Assembly: GCF_026340655.1 (NCBI RefSeq) | Contig: NZ_JAPEOZ010000001.1 | Span: 5,084,001-5,148,000, forward strand | Length of the DNA: 64,000 bases | From: Streptomyces sp. NBC_01275 | GTDB taxonomy: Bacteria > Actinomycetota > Actinomycetes > Streptomycetales > Streptomycetaceae | Direction: 5' to 3' | Shown: in pieces, positions 51,930-60,335 of the stretch | How positions within the stretch are numbered: the stretch's first letter is position 1 | How the letters are laid out: each line of letters starts with the position of its first letter | Notes under the pieces: model-generated | The model's database searches: none | Seen by the model: the letters and a program-made list of their open reading frames with translations, nothing else | What the model was told of the DNA's origin: nothing | Made by a program: the position numbers and the translations under genes

Positions 51930-52439
51930 ATGTCCGACGTACGGGAGAACCTGACCTACGAGCGGTTCGGCGTCGCCGTCCGTGAGCTCGCGCAGACCAT
52001 CGCCGACGACGGGTACGTCCCCGACGTCGTCCTCTCCATCGCCCGCGGGGGCGTCTTCGTCGCCGGCGGGCTCGCCTACGCCCTGGACTGCAAGAACATC
52101 CACCTGGTGAACGTGGAGTTTTATACGGGGGTGGGGACCACGTTGGAGATGCCGGTCATGCTCGCGCCCGTCCCCAACGTCGTCGACTTCTCCCAGAAGA
52201 AGATCCTCATCACCGACGACGTCGCCGACACCGGCAAGACCCTCAAGCTGGTCCGCGACTTCTGCCTGGACGCCGTCGCCGAGGTACGCAGCGCCGTCAT
52301 CTACGAGAAGCCGCAGTCGCTGGTGAAGTGCGAGTACGTGTGGAAGCGGACGGATGCCTGGATCAACTTTCCGTGGAGTGTCCTGCCTGTAGTGCGTAAG
52401 TCGGGGGAGCCGATCACTCCGTCTCGGGAAGCACTCTGA
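51930..52439 (+). CDS. Type I phosphoribosyltransferase
   Basis: A 169-residue protein with the PRPP-binding motif ILITDDVADTGKTL and the N-terminal VVLSIARGGVFVAGGLAYAL of purine/xanthine-type phosphoribosyltransferases. The ATG at 51930 is seven bases after GAGGG; an in-frame GTG six bases earlier abuts that site. It is probably a purine or xanthine salvage enzyme; the exact base is unknown. Linked to dcd by 10 bases. Confidence 0.88.
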   Translation: MSDVRENLTYERFGVAVRELAQTIADDGYVPDVVLSIARGGVFVAGGLAYALDCKNIHLVNVEFYTGVGTTLEMPVMLAPVPNVVDFSQKKILITDDVADTGKTLKLVRDFCLDAVAEVRSAVIYEKPQSLVKCEYVWKRTDAWINFPWSVLPVVRKSGEPITPSREAL

Positions 52440-52544
52440 CCTGCGGATTTTTGTGTCTGCTGCCGCGCAGGCAGGCGAGGTGAGGCAAGGGCTCTCGGCT
52501 GTCTGCCGAGGGCCCTTGGTGGTGTGCAGATGTCGAGCGGCGGG

Positions 52545-52826
52545 TCAGCCGCCCTCGGCCGGGGACGTCGGTTCATCGCCTTCGCCGTAGAGGCCGACGC
52601 GGAGGCGCTGCTTTGCCGCTTCGAGTCGCGGGCCGTAGTCGGGCATGAAGACCTCGCTCAGCGTCTTGTCCAGCGTTCCTGAGATCGCGTAGATCGGCGA
52701 CCAGACGGCCCGGTCGGACACGATCCCTTCAAGGTCGTCGGACCGGAACATCGCTCGGTAGAGCCAGTCCGACAGCACCAACGCCTGATCGCGCGTGAGC
52801 TTGATGGTGATCGCTTCATCGTCCAC
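52545..52826 (-). CDS. Hypothetical protein, 93 residues
   Basis: A helical acidic protein (ITIKLTRDQALVLSDWLYRA ... DKTLSEVFMPDYGPRLEAAK). No family recognised. GTG start at 52826; it lies alone between convergent neighbours. Confidence 0.65.
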   Translation of the reverse strand: MDDEAITIKLTRDQALVLSDWLYRAMFRSDDLEGIVSDRAVWSPIYAISGTLDKTLSEVFMPDYGPRLEAAKQRLRVGLYGEGDEPTSPAEGG

Positions 52827-52879
52827 GACTTCAACTTAGGCCCCTTGGCATGAGGCGTTCTGGGCTTGGCTGCATCCGA

Positions 52880-53695
52880 TCACGCGTCGGTCGTGGAGGG
52901 TGCCGTGGAGGGTCCTTCGACGAAGTCGGTCACGAGCTTGACGAAGACGTCTTCCTGTTCGAAGAAAGCCACGTGGCCCGAGTCGATCTCCGCGTAGGTG
53001 CTGCCCGTGATGGCGGCATGAAGAGCGCGGCTGTGTTCGACCGGAATCGTGATGTCCTGGCTGCAGCCGATGACGAGGGTGTGGGCCTGGATGCGGGGAA
53101 GCAGCGGACGGATGTCCACGTGGAGGTCGTAGGCGATGTGGCGCAGGGTGCCCGGGGTGGGCGGCATATTGGGGATCAGGGCCTCGAACTGGTCACGGCC
53201 GATGGCGTTGAGGAAGCCGCGGCTGAAGCCGGTCATCGCCACGGCGCGGCCGAAGGACGAGGGATCACGTGTGCCGAGGTCCTGCCAGAGAGTGAGGAGG
53301 CTGCGCAGGTACTCGTCGCCGTCGGTGTGCGCCCAGCCGGCCACCAGGATCAGCTGTCGTACGAGGTCGGGGCGGAGCGCCGCGACGGTGGCGACGACGG
53401 TGGCGCCCATGGAGAACCCCAGCAGGTCCACCGGTCCCTCCGCCCCGTCCTCGATGACGGCGATGACCTGGGCGGCGAGTCCCTCGGCGGTCAGCGGAGC
53501 GCCGTCGTCGACGGTGGCTTCGGTGCCCGACAAGTCGGGGGTGATCACGGTGCGGTGCGGGGTGAACCGCGGGGCGACCTGCCCCCAGTTGACGGCGGCA
53601 CCCCCCGATCCGGTGCCGTGGACCAGGACGAGCGCGGGGCCCGAGCCGACTCGCTCGTAGTGGACCTGGGCGCCATTGACGGTGACAGTGGCCAT
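52880..53695 (-). CDS. Alpha/beta hydrolase
   Basis: A 271-residue hydrolase. Oxyanion motif HGTGSGG, nucleophile elbow GFSMGA, acid region VIGCSQDITIPVEHS and catalytic His in DSGHVAFFE are in order. No signal peptide; cytoplasmic. It resembles esterase/haloalkane-type hydrolases acting on small esters. The ATG at 53695 was chosen; the frame is open further upstream but lacks a ribosome site. Divergent from an XRE regulator that probably controls it. Confidence 0.9.
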   Translation of the reverse strand: MATVTVNGAQVHYERVGSGPALVLVHGTGSGGAAVNWGQVAPRFTPHRTVITPDLSGTEATVDDGAPLTAEGLAAQVIAVIEDGAEGPVDLLGFSMGATVVATVAALRPDLVRQLILVAGWAHTDGDEYLRSLLTLWQDLGTRDPSSFGRAVAMTGFSRGFLNAIGRDQFEALIPNMPPTPGTLRHIAYDLHVDIRPLLPRIQAHTLVIGCSQDITIPVEHSRALHAAITGSTYAEIDSGHVAFFEQEDVFVKLVTDFVEGPSTAPSTTDA

Positions 53696-53844
53696 GAAGT
53701 GCTCCCCGCGTGTGTCGCTGCCGCTGCTGTGACCGGGGCGGTTGCGCTCCGGCCCGCCCCACAGTGCCGCCGGAGTGCAGGTGCCGGGAGAGCCTTCTCG
53801 ACCCTGGGATCGGCAGTCCCTGGTTGAGCCCGGAGGCCTCCGGC

Positions 53845-54708
53845 ATGATGACCGGCATGACGATCGACCGAGCCGGACTCGCAGACTTCCTGCGCCGTTC
53901 CCGGGATCGGGTGCGTCCGCAGGACGTCGGTCTGCCGAACGGCCCACGGCGCCGTACACCGGGCCTGCGCCGCGAGGAGGTCTCGCAGCTCGCTGGCATG
54001 TCCGCCGACTACTACATCCGTCTCGAACAGGCCCGCGGCCCCCAGCCGTCGCCGGAGATGCTCGCAGCGCTGGCCCGCGCCCTGCGTTTGAGCACCGACG
54101 AACGCAACCACCTCCACCTCCTCGCAGGCCGTCGTCCGCCCGCCGGCCGGTCCAGCGGCGACCATGTGAAGCCGGGGTTGCTGCACCTGCTGGACCAGCT
54201 TCCGACCACACCGGTCCAGGTACTCGGTGACCTCGGCGACGTCCTGGCCCAGAACGCGATGGCCGAGGCCCTGTTGGGCAGGGTGTGCTCGGTGTCCGAG
54301 CACGGGCGTAACGTGGTCTGGCGGTGGTTCACCGACTCTTCCCAGCGCGCCGCATACCCGGCCGACGAGCACGACTACTACAGCCGGCTGCATGTGGCCG
54401 ACCTGCGGGCGGCCGTGGGTCGACACGTGGGCGATACCGCCGCGACGCGCCTGGTGGAGCGACTGCGGGAGGCCAGTGAGGAGTTCGCCGGCCTGTGGGA
54501 GTTGCACGAAGTCGCCGTACGCCGGACCTCGCGCATGCGCATCGTCCACCCGCTGATCGGCATGGTCGACTTGGACTGCCAGGTGCTGCTCGCGCCGGAG
54601 GGCGACCAGCGTGTGGTTCTGTACACCCCGCCCGCCGGTAGCGACACCGCCGAACGCCTCGCCCTGCTCAAGGTCGTGGGCACCGGCCAGTTCGCCGAGA
54701 CCGGCTGA
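53845..54708 (+). CDS. XRE-family regulator with MmyB-like ligand domain
   Basis: A 287-residue regulator. The helix-turn-helix (about 35-75, LRREEVSQLAGMSADYYIRLEQ) is followed by a C-terminal ligand-binding domain of the MmyB type (DVLAQNAMAEALLG ... VVWRWFTDSSQR ... LHVADLRAAVGR ... FAGLWELHEV). Tandem ATG codons at 53845 and 53848 follow GGAGG. Divergent from the alpha/beta hydrolase gene, its likely target, perhaps in response to a hydrophobic ligand. Confidence 0.9.
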   Translation: MMTGMTIDRAGLADFLRRSRDRVRPQDVGLPNGPRRRTPGLRREEVSQLAGMSADYYIRLEQARGPQPSPEMLAALARALRLSTDERNHLHLLAGRRPPAGRSSGDHVKPGLLHLLDQLPTTPVQVLGDLGDVLAQNAMAEALLGRVCSVSEHGRNVVWRWFTDSSQRAAYPADEHDYYSRLHVADLRAAVGRHVGDTAATRLVERLREASEEFAGLWELHEVAVRRTSRMRIVHPLIGMVDLDCQVLLAPEGDQRVVLYTPPAGSDTAERLALLKVVGTGQFAETG

Positions 54709-54750
54709 CGAGCCGGCAGGCTGAGCGGGTTGGCCGGGGAAGTCCAGCTA

Positions 54751-54785
54751 GAAGGGGCTCCCCGCTGTGTGCGGGGAGCCCCTTC
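54751..54785. terminator. Hairpin terminator
   Basis: GAAGGGGCTCCCCGC and its complement form a 15-base stem with a five-base loop between the convergent XRE and Yip1 genes, followed by TCATTCTC. Confidence 0.92.
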
Positions 54786-54836
54786 TTCATTCTCTGTTTT
54801 CCACAGGTGTGGACAGGCTCTCGGGTCCTCAGGTTC

Positions 54837-55811
54837 TCAGAACGTGCCCAGCTTCACGATCGACAGCAGGGCGATGAGCTGGATCGCCGACGCGCCCAGG
54901 GCCTTCGGCCAGGGGAGGTCGTGGGAGCGGGTGACCATGAGGGTGAGGAGGGCGCCGGCCGCGACCCAGGTCGCCCAGCCCAGCAGCTGGACGAACGACG
55001 CGTCGCCGCCGAAGAACATCGCGACGACCAGGCGTGGGGCGTCCGTGAGGGACATGATCAGCATCGACAGGCCGACCGTGGGCTGCCAGGCGCCGTCGCC
55101 GCCCAGCTGGCGGGCCACGGTGTGGGTGACCACGCCCAGGATGAAGGAGCTCAGCACCATCGCGACGGACGTCGTCAGGACGATCGGGATCGCGTTGGAG
55201 AGGGTGGCGTTTATGGCGTCCTTGCGGGCGCCGTCGAAGCCGAAGACCGCGAGCAGGCCGTAGAGGAACGTGACGACGAGGGCGGGGCCCCACATCGTGT
55301 AGTCCCGCATCTGGAGGAACGTCTGGTTCGGGGCCAGGACGATGCCCCGCAGCAGGTCCTTCCAGTGCAGCCGAGGGCCGATCGGGCCCGCCGGGGGCGT
55401 GGAGCCCGCGTGGTAGGTCCCGCCCTGGTTGTACTGGTCGTCGATCGAGAAGGCCTGGGTGTGACCCGCGTTGTTCGCCGCGTACGGGTCGTGCGGGCCC
55501 TGGCCCGGAGGGTTGTACGGGGCGTTTCCGCTGCCGTTCCCGTTTCCGCCGAAGTACTCCGGCTCGTCGCCGCCCTGTCCGCCGCCGTTCGCCTGCGGCC
55601 ACTGGCCGCCGCCGCTTCCCCCGCCGTACGGCGGCTGCTGACCACCGCGGTACTGCGGGCGCTGGGGCTGCTGCGCCGGCGGGTAGCCGTACGACGGCCC
55701 CGAGGGGCCCGGTTGGCCCTGCGGCGCCTGCTGCCCGTACGGAGGGTTTTGGGGGCGCGCTTGCGGGGCGCGGCCGTCCCGGCCGCCACGTCCGATCCTG
55801 AATCCAGCCAC
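54837..55811 (-). CDS. Yip1-family membrane protein
   Basis: A 324-residue protein. The N-terminal ~150 residues are Gly/Pro/Gln-rich and disordered, then RLHWKDLLRGIVLAPNQTFL leads into five or six membrane helices (LVVTFLYGLLAVFG, IPIVLTTSVAMVLSSFILGV, LLGWATWVAAGALLTL). This is the Yip1 family, with unknown bacterial role. The GTG at 55811 gives VAGFRIGRGG, the usual start of Streptomyces homologues; an ATG at 55892 is a longer alternative. Confidence 0.82.
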   Translation of the reverse strand: MAGFRIGRGGRDGRAPQARPQNPPYGQQAPQGQPGPSGPSYGYPPAQQPQRPQYRGGQQPPYGGGSGGGQWPQANGGGQGGDEPEYFGGNGNGSGNAPYNPPGQGPHDPYAANNAGHTQAFSIDDQYNQGGTYHAGSTPPAGPIGPRLHWKDLLRGIVLAPNQTFLQMRDYTMWGPALVVTFLYGLLAVFGFDGARKDAINATLSNAIPIVLTTSVAMVLSSFILGVVTHTVARQLGGDGAWQPTVGLSMLIMSLTDAPRLVVAMFFGGDASFVQLLGWATWVAAGALLTLMVTRSHDLPWPKALGASAIQLIALLSIVKLGTF

Positions 55812-55918
55812 GTCATCGAACGTACCTGGTCCGGGGGAGTGACGTGCCCGGCCGAGTGGTTCGGGGGCGGGTTTGCTGCTGAGCTGTGACATCCCTTAGG
55901 GGGCGGGTCGGGGGTGCC

Positions 55919-55990
55919 GTCAGGGGTGGTCAGGGAGCGGTCAGTGGGAAGTCGACGGGCAGTCAGGGAGGAGTCAGGGAGCAGTCAGGG
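55919..55990. repeat. GTCAGGGAG-type tandem repeats
   Basis: Six or so spaced copies of GTCAGGG(A/T)G-like 10-11 base units run upstream of the Yip1 gene into the end of the ATP-binding remnant. Confidence 0.65.
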
Positions 55991-56104
55991 GTTCAGTTCG
56001 CACCAGACGTACGTGCCGTCGCCGCCGTGCACACCGTTCACCTGGAACCAGCCCCAGTCGTCCGCGTAGGCGTGCACCAGGTGCAGGCCACGGCCCGTTT
56101 CCTC
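55985..56104 (-). pseudogene. C-terminal remnant of an anti-sigma-type ATP-binding protein
   Basis: In the minus frame ending at 55985 the sequence reads ETGRGLHLVHAYADDWGWFQ then GDGTYVWCELNP and stop. TGRGL with a following ADxWG and VWCEL is the C-terminal half of the HATPase proteins of Streptomyces XRE/DUF397 modules. The N-terminal half, including the N-box, is absent, and the upstream sequence is unrelated. Confidence 0.7.
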
Positions 56105-56249
56105 CGAGGACGATGACGCCCCCAACTGCCTTGAAGTCGCTGCCATCCCCAATATCGCCGTCCTCCTCCGCGAGAGCGACGCCCCGGACGCGGTTCTGCG
56201 TGTCACCCGGCCCCAACTCGCCGGCCTCATACGCCATCTGGCCCGCTGA
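56097..56249 (+). pseudogene. C-terminal remnant of a DUF397 protein
   Basis: The plus frame ending at 56249 reads VSSEDDDAPNCLEVAAIPNI, then AVLLRESDAPDAVLRVTRPQ and LAGLIRHLAR. NCLEVA and RESDAPDAVL are hallmark DUF397 phrases. No start codon or N-terminal W-x-K-S-S segment lies upstream; the reading instead runs into the oppositely oriented ATP-binding remnant. Confidence 0.75.
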
Positions 56250-56257
56250 CAACCACA

Positions 56258-56287
56258 GCGCCCCCCGTCCGAAAGGACAGGGGGCGC
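56258..56287. terminator. Hairpin terminator
   Basis: GCGCCCCC-CGTCC, a GAAA loop, GGAC-A-GGGGGCGC form an imperfect 13-base stem downstream of the Fe-S oxidoreductase gene on the minus strand and of the DUF397 remnant on the plus strand. Confidence 0.8.
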
Positions 56288-56314
56288 CGCACAACGATGC
56301 GCAAGCCGCGCAGG

Positions 56315-58609
56315 CTACTTCACCGGCGCAGGCTCCGGCTCGCTCTCCGACTCGGCCGCCCCCGCCGGAGGCTCCTCGTCCACCACCGGCGTCTTGACGG
56401 ACTCCAGCAGCAGCTGGGCGACGTCGACGACCGTGATCGACTCCTTGGCCTTGCCCTCGTTCTTCTTGCCGTTGACGGAGTCGGTCAGCATGACCAGGCA
56501 GAAGGGGCAGGCCGTGGAGACGATGTCCGGGTTCACGGACAGGGCCTCGTCGACGCGCTCGTTGTTGATGCGCTTGCCGATCCGCTCCTCCATCCACATC
56601 CGTGCGCCGCCCGCGCCGCAGCAGAAGCCGCGTTCCTTGTGGCGGTGCATCTCCTGCTGGCGCAGGCCCGGGACGGCGGACATGATCTCGCGCGGGGGCG
56701 TGTAGATCTTGTTGTGGCGGCCCAGGTAGCAGGGGTCGTGGTAGGTGATGATGCCCTCGACGGGCGTCACCGGGATCAGCTTGCCCTCGTCGACCAGGTG
56801 CTGGAGCAGCTGGGTGTGGTGGATGACCTCGTAGTCGCCGCCGAGCTGCGGGTACTCGTTGCCGATGGTGTTGAGGCAGTGCGGGCAGGTGGCGACGATC
56901 TTCTTCGCCGACCTGGGCTTCGCGGACTCCGCCACGACCTTGCCGTCGTCGTCCAGCTCCTCGCCGAACGCCGTGTTCAGGGCCATGACGTTCTCCATGC
57001 CCAGCTCCTGGAACAACGGCTCGTTGCCCAGCCGCCGCGCGGAGTCGCCGGTGCACTTCTCGTCGCCGCCCATGATCGCGAACTTGACGCCCGCGATGTG
57101 CAACAGCTCGGCGAACGCCTTCGTCGTCTTCTTCGCCCGGTCCTCCAGCGCGCCCGCGCAGCCGACCCAGTACAGGTACTCGACCTCGGTCAGGTCCTCG
57201 ATGTCCTTGCCGACGACCGGGACCTCGAACTCGACTTCCTTGAGCCACTCCAGGCGCTGCTTCTTCGCCAGGCCCCAGGGGTTGCCCTTCTTCTCCAGGT
57301 TCTTGAGCATCGTGCCCGCCTCGGACGGGAACGCGGACTCGATCATCACCTGGTAGCGGCGCATGTCGACGATGTGGTCGACGTGCTCGATGTCCACCGG
57401 GCACTGCTCGACGCAGGCGCCGCAGGTGGTGCAGGACCACAGGACGTCCGGGTCGATGACGCCGTTCTCCTCGGCGGTGCCGATCAGCGGGCGCTCGGCC
57501 TCCGCGAGAGCCGCCGCGGGGACGTCCTTCAGCTGCTCCTCGGACCCCTTCTCCTCGCCCTCCGCCGTCTTGCCGCCGCCGGCCAGCAGGTACGGGGCCT
57601 TGGCGTGGGCGTGGTCACGGAGGGACATGATCAGGAGCTTCGGGGACAACGGCTTGCCCGTGTTCCAGGCCGGGCACTGCGACTGGCAGCGACCGCACTC
57701 GGTGCACGTGGAGAAGTCCAGCAGGCCCTTCCAGGAGAACTGCTCCACCTGGGACACGCCGAAGACGTCGTCGTCGCCCGGGTCGGTGAAGTCGATCGCC
57801 TTGCCGCCGGACGTCATCGGCTGGAGGCCGCCCAAGGCCGTCCCGCCGGTCGCCTCGCGCTTGAACCAGATGTTCGGGAACGCCAGGAAACGGTGCCAGG
57901 CCACGCCCATGTTGGTGTTGAGCGAGACCGTGATCATCCAGATCATGGTCGTGCCCAGCTTGATCATCGCGGTGAGGTAGACCAGGTTCTGCAGCGTGGC
58001 GACGCTCAGGCCCTTGAAGGCCAGGATCAGCGGGTACGAGGCGAAGTACGCGGCCTCGAAGTGGTCCACGTGGTGCAGTGCGCCCTCCAGGCCGCGCAGC
58101 ACGTAGATCGCCAGGCCGATGGTGAGGATGACGTACTCGACGAAGTACGCCTGGCCCATCTTCGAGCCCGCGAAGCGCGACTTGCGGCCGGGGCGGGACG
58201 GCAGGTTCAGCAGCCGGATGACCATCAGCGTGGCGATGCCGAGGGTCGTCATCGCGGCGATGAACTCGATGTACAGCTCGTACGGCAGGAAGCCGCCGAT
58301 GACCGGCAGCGTCCAGTCGGCCTCGAAGAGCTGGCCGTACGCCGTGACGATGGTCGGCGGCAGCGTCAGGAAGCCGACCGCCACGAACCAGTGGGCGAAG
58401 CCCACGATGCCCCAGCGGTTCATCCGCGTATGGCCGAGGAACTCCCGTACCAGGGTCACACTGCGCTGGTAAGGGTTGTCGATCCGGGCGCCGGCCGGGA
58501 GCGGCTGGCCCAGTTTGAAGTACTGGACGAACTGACCGATGGCGCGTGCGAGCAGCGCGACGCCGACCACGGTCAGAACCAGCGACACGATGATCGCGGC
58601 GAGTTGCAT
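56315..58609 (-). CDS. Membrane-anchored Fe-S oxidoreductase with CCG domains
   Basis: A 764-residue protein. The N-terminal ~260 residues have several membrane helices with histidines suited to heme b (FAHWFVAVGFL, ALHHVDHFEA, VAWHRFLAFP). Two 4Fe-4S cluster motifs follow (CTECGRCQSQCP and CTTCGACVEQCP), then two CCG domains (CPHCLNTIGNEYPQ with YHDPCYLGRHN and GFCCGAGGARMW). This is the heterodisulfide-reductase-D/glycolate-oxidase-like architecture common in actinobacteria. It passes electrons between a membrane pool and an unknown substrate. Glu/Pro-rich tail. Confidence 0.92.
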   Translation of the reverse strand: MQLAAIIVSLVLTVVGVALLARAIGQFVQYFKLGQPLPAGARIDNPYQRSVTLVREFLGHTRMNRWGIVGFAHWFVAVGFLTLPPTIVTAYGQLFEADWTLPVIGGFLPYELYIEFIAAMTTLGIATLMVIRLLNLPSRPGRKSRFAGSKMGQAYFVEYVILTIGLAIYVLRGLEGALHHVDHFEAAYFASYPLILAFKGLSVATLQNLVYLTAMIKLGTTMIWMITVSLNTNMGVAWHRFLAFPNIWFKREATGGTALGGLQPMTSGGKAIDFTDPGDDDVFGVSQVEQFSWKGLLDFSTCTECGRCQSQCPAWNTGKPLSPKLLIMSLRDHAHAKAPYLLAGGGKTAEGEEKGSEEQLKDVPAAALAEAERPLIGTAEENGVIDPDVLWSCTTCGACVEQCPVDIEHVDHIVDMRRYQVMIESAFPSEAGTMLKNLEKKGNPWGLAKKQRLEWLKEVEFEVPVVGKDIEDLTEVEYLYWVGCAGALEDRAKKTTKAFAELLHIAGVKFAIMGGDEKCTGDSARRLGNEPLFQELGMENVMALNTAFGEELDDDGKVVAESAKPRSAKKIVATCPHCLNTIGNEYPQLGGDYEVIHHTQLLQHLVDEGKLIPVTPVEGIITYHDPCYLGRHNKIYTPPREIMSAVPGLRQQEMHRHKERGFCCGAGGARMWMEERIGKRINNERVDEALSVNPDIVSTACPFCLVMLTDSVNGKKNEGKAKESITVVDVAQLLLESVKTPVVDEEPPAGAAESESEPEPAPVK

Positions 58610-58803
58610 GAGGGGGCTCCTCGGGCCTGCGAGGGGTCATTACTAAGCGGTAACTTATGCAGTCCGTCTGAGACTACCCCTTATTCTCCGTCGCACTGTA
58701 GCGGGGTGCGGAGTGATCTGGATCGCTGAGGGTTGCCTGAGGAACGGCTCGGAAGTCGCTCGGGAGTCGTAGGGATCGGGGCGGTAATCCGGTCGTGTTA
58801 TTC

Positions 58804-58818
58804 GTACCAAATTGGTAC
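58804..58818. promoter_or_regulatory. Perfect 15-base palindrome upstream of the glycosyltransferase gene
   Basis: GTACCAAATTGGTAC lies 22 bases before the GTG start, in an AT-rich island unlike its surroundings. The size and symmetry fit a dimeric repressor operator; it may also overlap the promoter. Confidence 0.5.
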
Positions 58819-58839
58819 ATTTATGACTAATTTATATCC

Positions 58840-60240
58840 GTGCTCTACGGGATCGTCGCCGCCACCACCGCCCTGCTCCTCACCGCCGTCCTCGCCGCGC
58901 TGCTGCGCGAGCCCGCCCTGCGCCTCGGGCTGACCGACCGGCGGCAGCGGCAGCGACGGGTGCCGCTCTTCGGGGGCGTCGCCGTCGTGCTCGGCACCTG
59001 CCTCGTCGCGGTCGCCGGGGACCGGACCGGCATCGCCCCGCTCGGCGACGGCATCGGCGTGCTGCTCGTCGCCGGGGCCGCCGTCGCCGGGCTCGGCCTG
59101 ATCGCGGACGTGTGGCGGCTCAAGGCACGGTTCCTGGTGATCGGCACCGCGGTCGCGGCGGCCTGCGTGGTGCCGTACGGCGACACCGGGGCGGTCGCCG
59201 GCGCGGCGGGCGTCGGCTGGATCACCTTCGTCGCCCTCGCCTTCCGGTCCCTCGACCACGCCGACGGGGTGGCCGGCACCGTCGGGGTCGTCACCGCCTT
59301 CGGCGTGGGCGCCTGCGCCGCGGCCGAGGTCATGGACGGACTGGCGGTGCTGCTGAGCGTGCTCGCCGCCGCGCTGACCGGGTTCCTGATGCACAACTGG
59401 CCTCCCGCGCGCGTGGCGCTCGGCGCGTGCGGTTCGCTGTTCGCCGGGTTCCTGCTCGCCGCGGCCTCACTGCTCGCCCGCGCGGGGCACGACGCGGTCG
59501 CCGGGGCGGGGGTGCTGTTCGCGCTCACCGCGGTCGCGGTCGCCGACGCCGTCCTCGTCGCCGCGTCGCGCCGACTGGCCGGACGGCCCCAGCTGCGCGG
59601 CGGCCCCGACCATCTCGCCCACCGCCTGCGCAGACTCGGGCTCACCCCTCAAGGGGCGACGGTCCTGATCGGCGTCGCCGCCTTCGCCGGGGTGCTCGTC
59701 GGGGTTCTCGTGCACACCGGCTGGGCGGGAGCGCAGGCGCTGCTGTGGGTGGCGGGCGGGGCCCTCGTCGTCGTACTCGGACTGCTACGGGTGGCGGTGT
59801 ACGGACCGAAGCCGCCACGCGCGCGTGGCCGCCGCGGCGGCGGCACCGGCGGGGGCACCGGCGGGGGCGGCGGCCTGAGGGCGCGGGTCTCCCCCCAGCC
59901 GCCGGCGACCGGCCCGCGCGGCCCGGAGGCCGAGGCTCCTGGCCGCGCACCGGCCGGCGACTTCCCTCGTGCGGCGGCCGAAGGCCCTCGTCGCGCGCCG
60001 GTCGGCGACCTCCGTCGTACGGCGGAGGGCGGCCTTCGTCGCGCGGCGGAGGGCGGTCCCCTTCGCGCGCCGGCCGGCGGTCTTCGTCGTACGGCGACGG
60101 AGGCCACCCCCAGACCCCCCGTCTACGCCCCCAGGCGTCAACCCGAGGTCGATGTTCGTCCCCCTGAATCCGGGGTTCGCAGGGTGGGGCGGTTTGTGTC
60201 TGCGCAGGTCAGTGCCGGATTGCGTGTAAGGAACGGATAA
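58840..60240 (+). CDS. MraY/WecA-like (glycosyltransferase family 4) membrane protein
   Basis: A 466-residue protein with about ten membrane helices over the first ~325 residues. It has the family landmarks RVPLFGGVAVVLG, LGLIADVWRLKARF (in place of the first acidic motif) and FRSLDHADGVAGTVG, equivalent to the NxDGxDGLA loop. Such enzymes attach a sugar phosphate to a lipid carrier. The tail (about 330-466) is low complexity, with degenerate GDLRRTAEGGLRRAAEGG repeats. GTG start; no clear Shine-Dalgarno site. Confidence 0.82.
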   Translation: MLYGIVAATTALLLTAVLAALLREPALRLGLTDRRQRQRRVPLFGGVAVVLGTCLVAVAGDRTGIAPLGDGIGVLLVAGAAVAGLGLIADVWRLKARFLVIGTAVAAACVVPYGDTGAVAGAAGVGWITFVALAFRSLDHADGVAGTVGVVTAFGVGACAAAEVMDGLAVLLSVLAAALTGFLMHNWPPARVALGACGSLFAGFLLAAASLLARAGHDAVAGAGVLFALTAVAVADAVLVAASRRLAGRPQLRGGPDHLAHRLRRLGLTPQGATVLIGVAAFAGVLVGVLVHTGWAGAQALLWVAGGALVVVLGLLRVAVYGPKPPRARGRRGGGTGGGTGGGGGLRARVSPQPPATGPRGPEAEAPGRAPAGDFPRAAAEGPRRAPVGDLRRTAEGGLRRAAEGGPLRAPAGGLRRTATEATPRPPVYAPRRQPEVDVRPPESGVRRVGRFVSAQVSAGLRVRNG

Positions 60241-60242
60241 GA

Positions 60243-60263
60243 GTTGAGTCCGTGCGACTCAGG
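60243..60263 (+). promoter_or_regulatory. HAIR box 1 (HspR operator), upstream of dnaK
   Basis: GTTGAGT-N7-ACTCAGG matches the HspR inverted repeat CTTGAGT-N7-ACTCAAG with two or three changes. Confidence 0.7.
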
Positions 60264-60294
60264 TCTGTTGACCGAGCGGTGGGCGTCGTGCACA

Positions 60295-60315
60295 CTTGAG
60301 CCTGTTCCACTCAAG
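60295..60315 (+). promoter_or_regulatory. HAIR box 2 (HspR operator), upstream of dnaK
   Basis: CTTGAGC-N7-ACTCAAG, one mismatch from consensus, 20 bases before the dnaK start. HspR should repress the operon from both boxes in the absence of heat stress. Confidence 0.9.
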
Positions 60316-60335
60316 TCAGCTGGAGGAAGATCACC

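Noticed and set aside
56297..58729. 810-residue plus-strand frame
   Set aside because: Antisense of the Fe-S oxidoreductase gene, whose cluster motifs are unmistakable on the minus strand.
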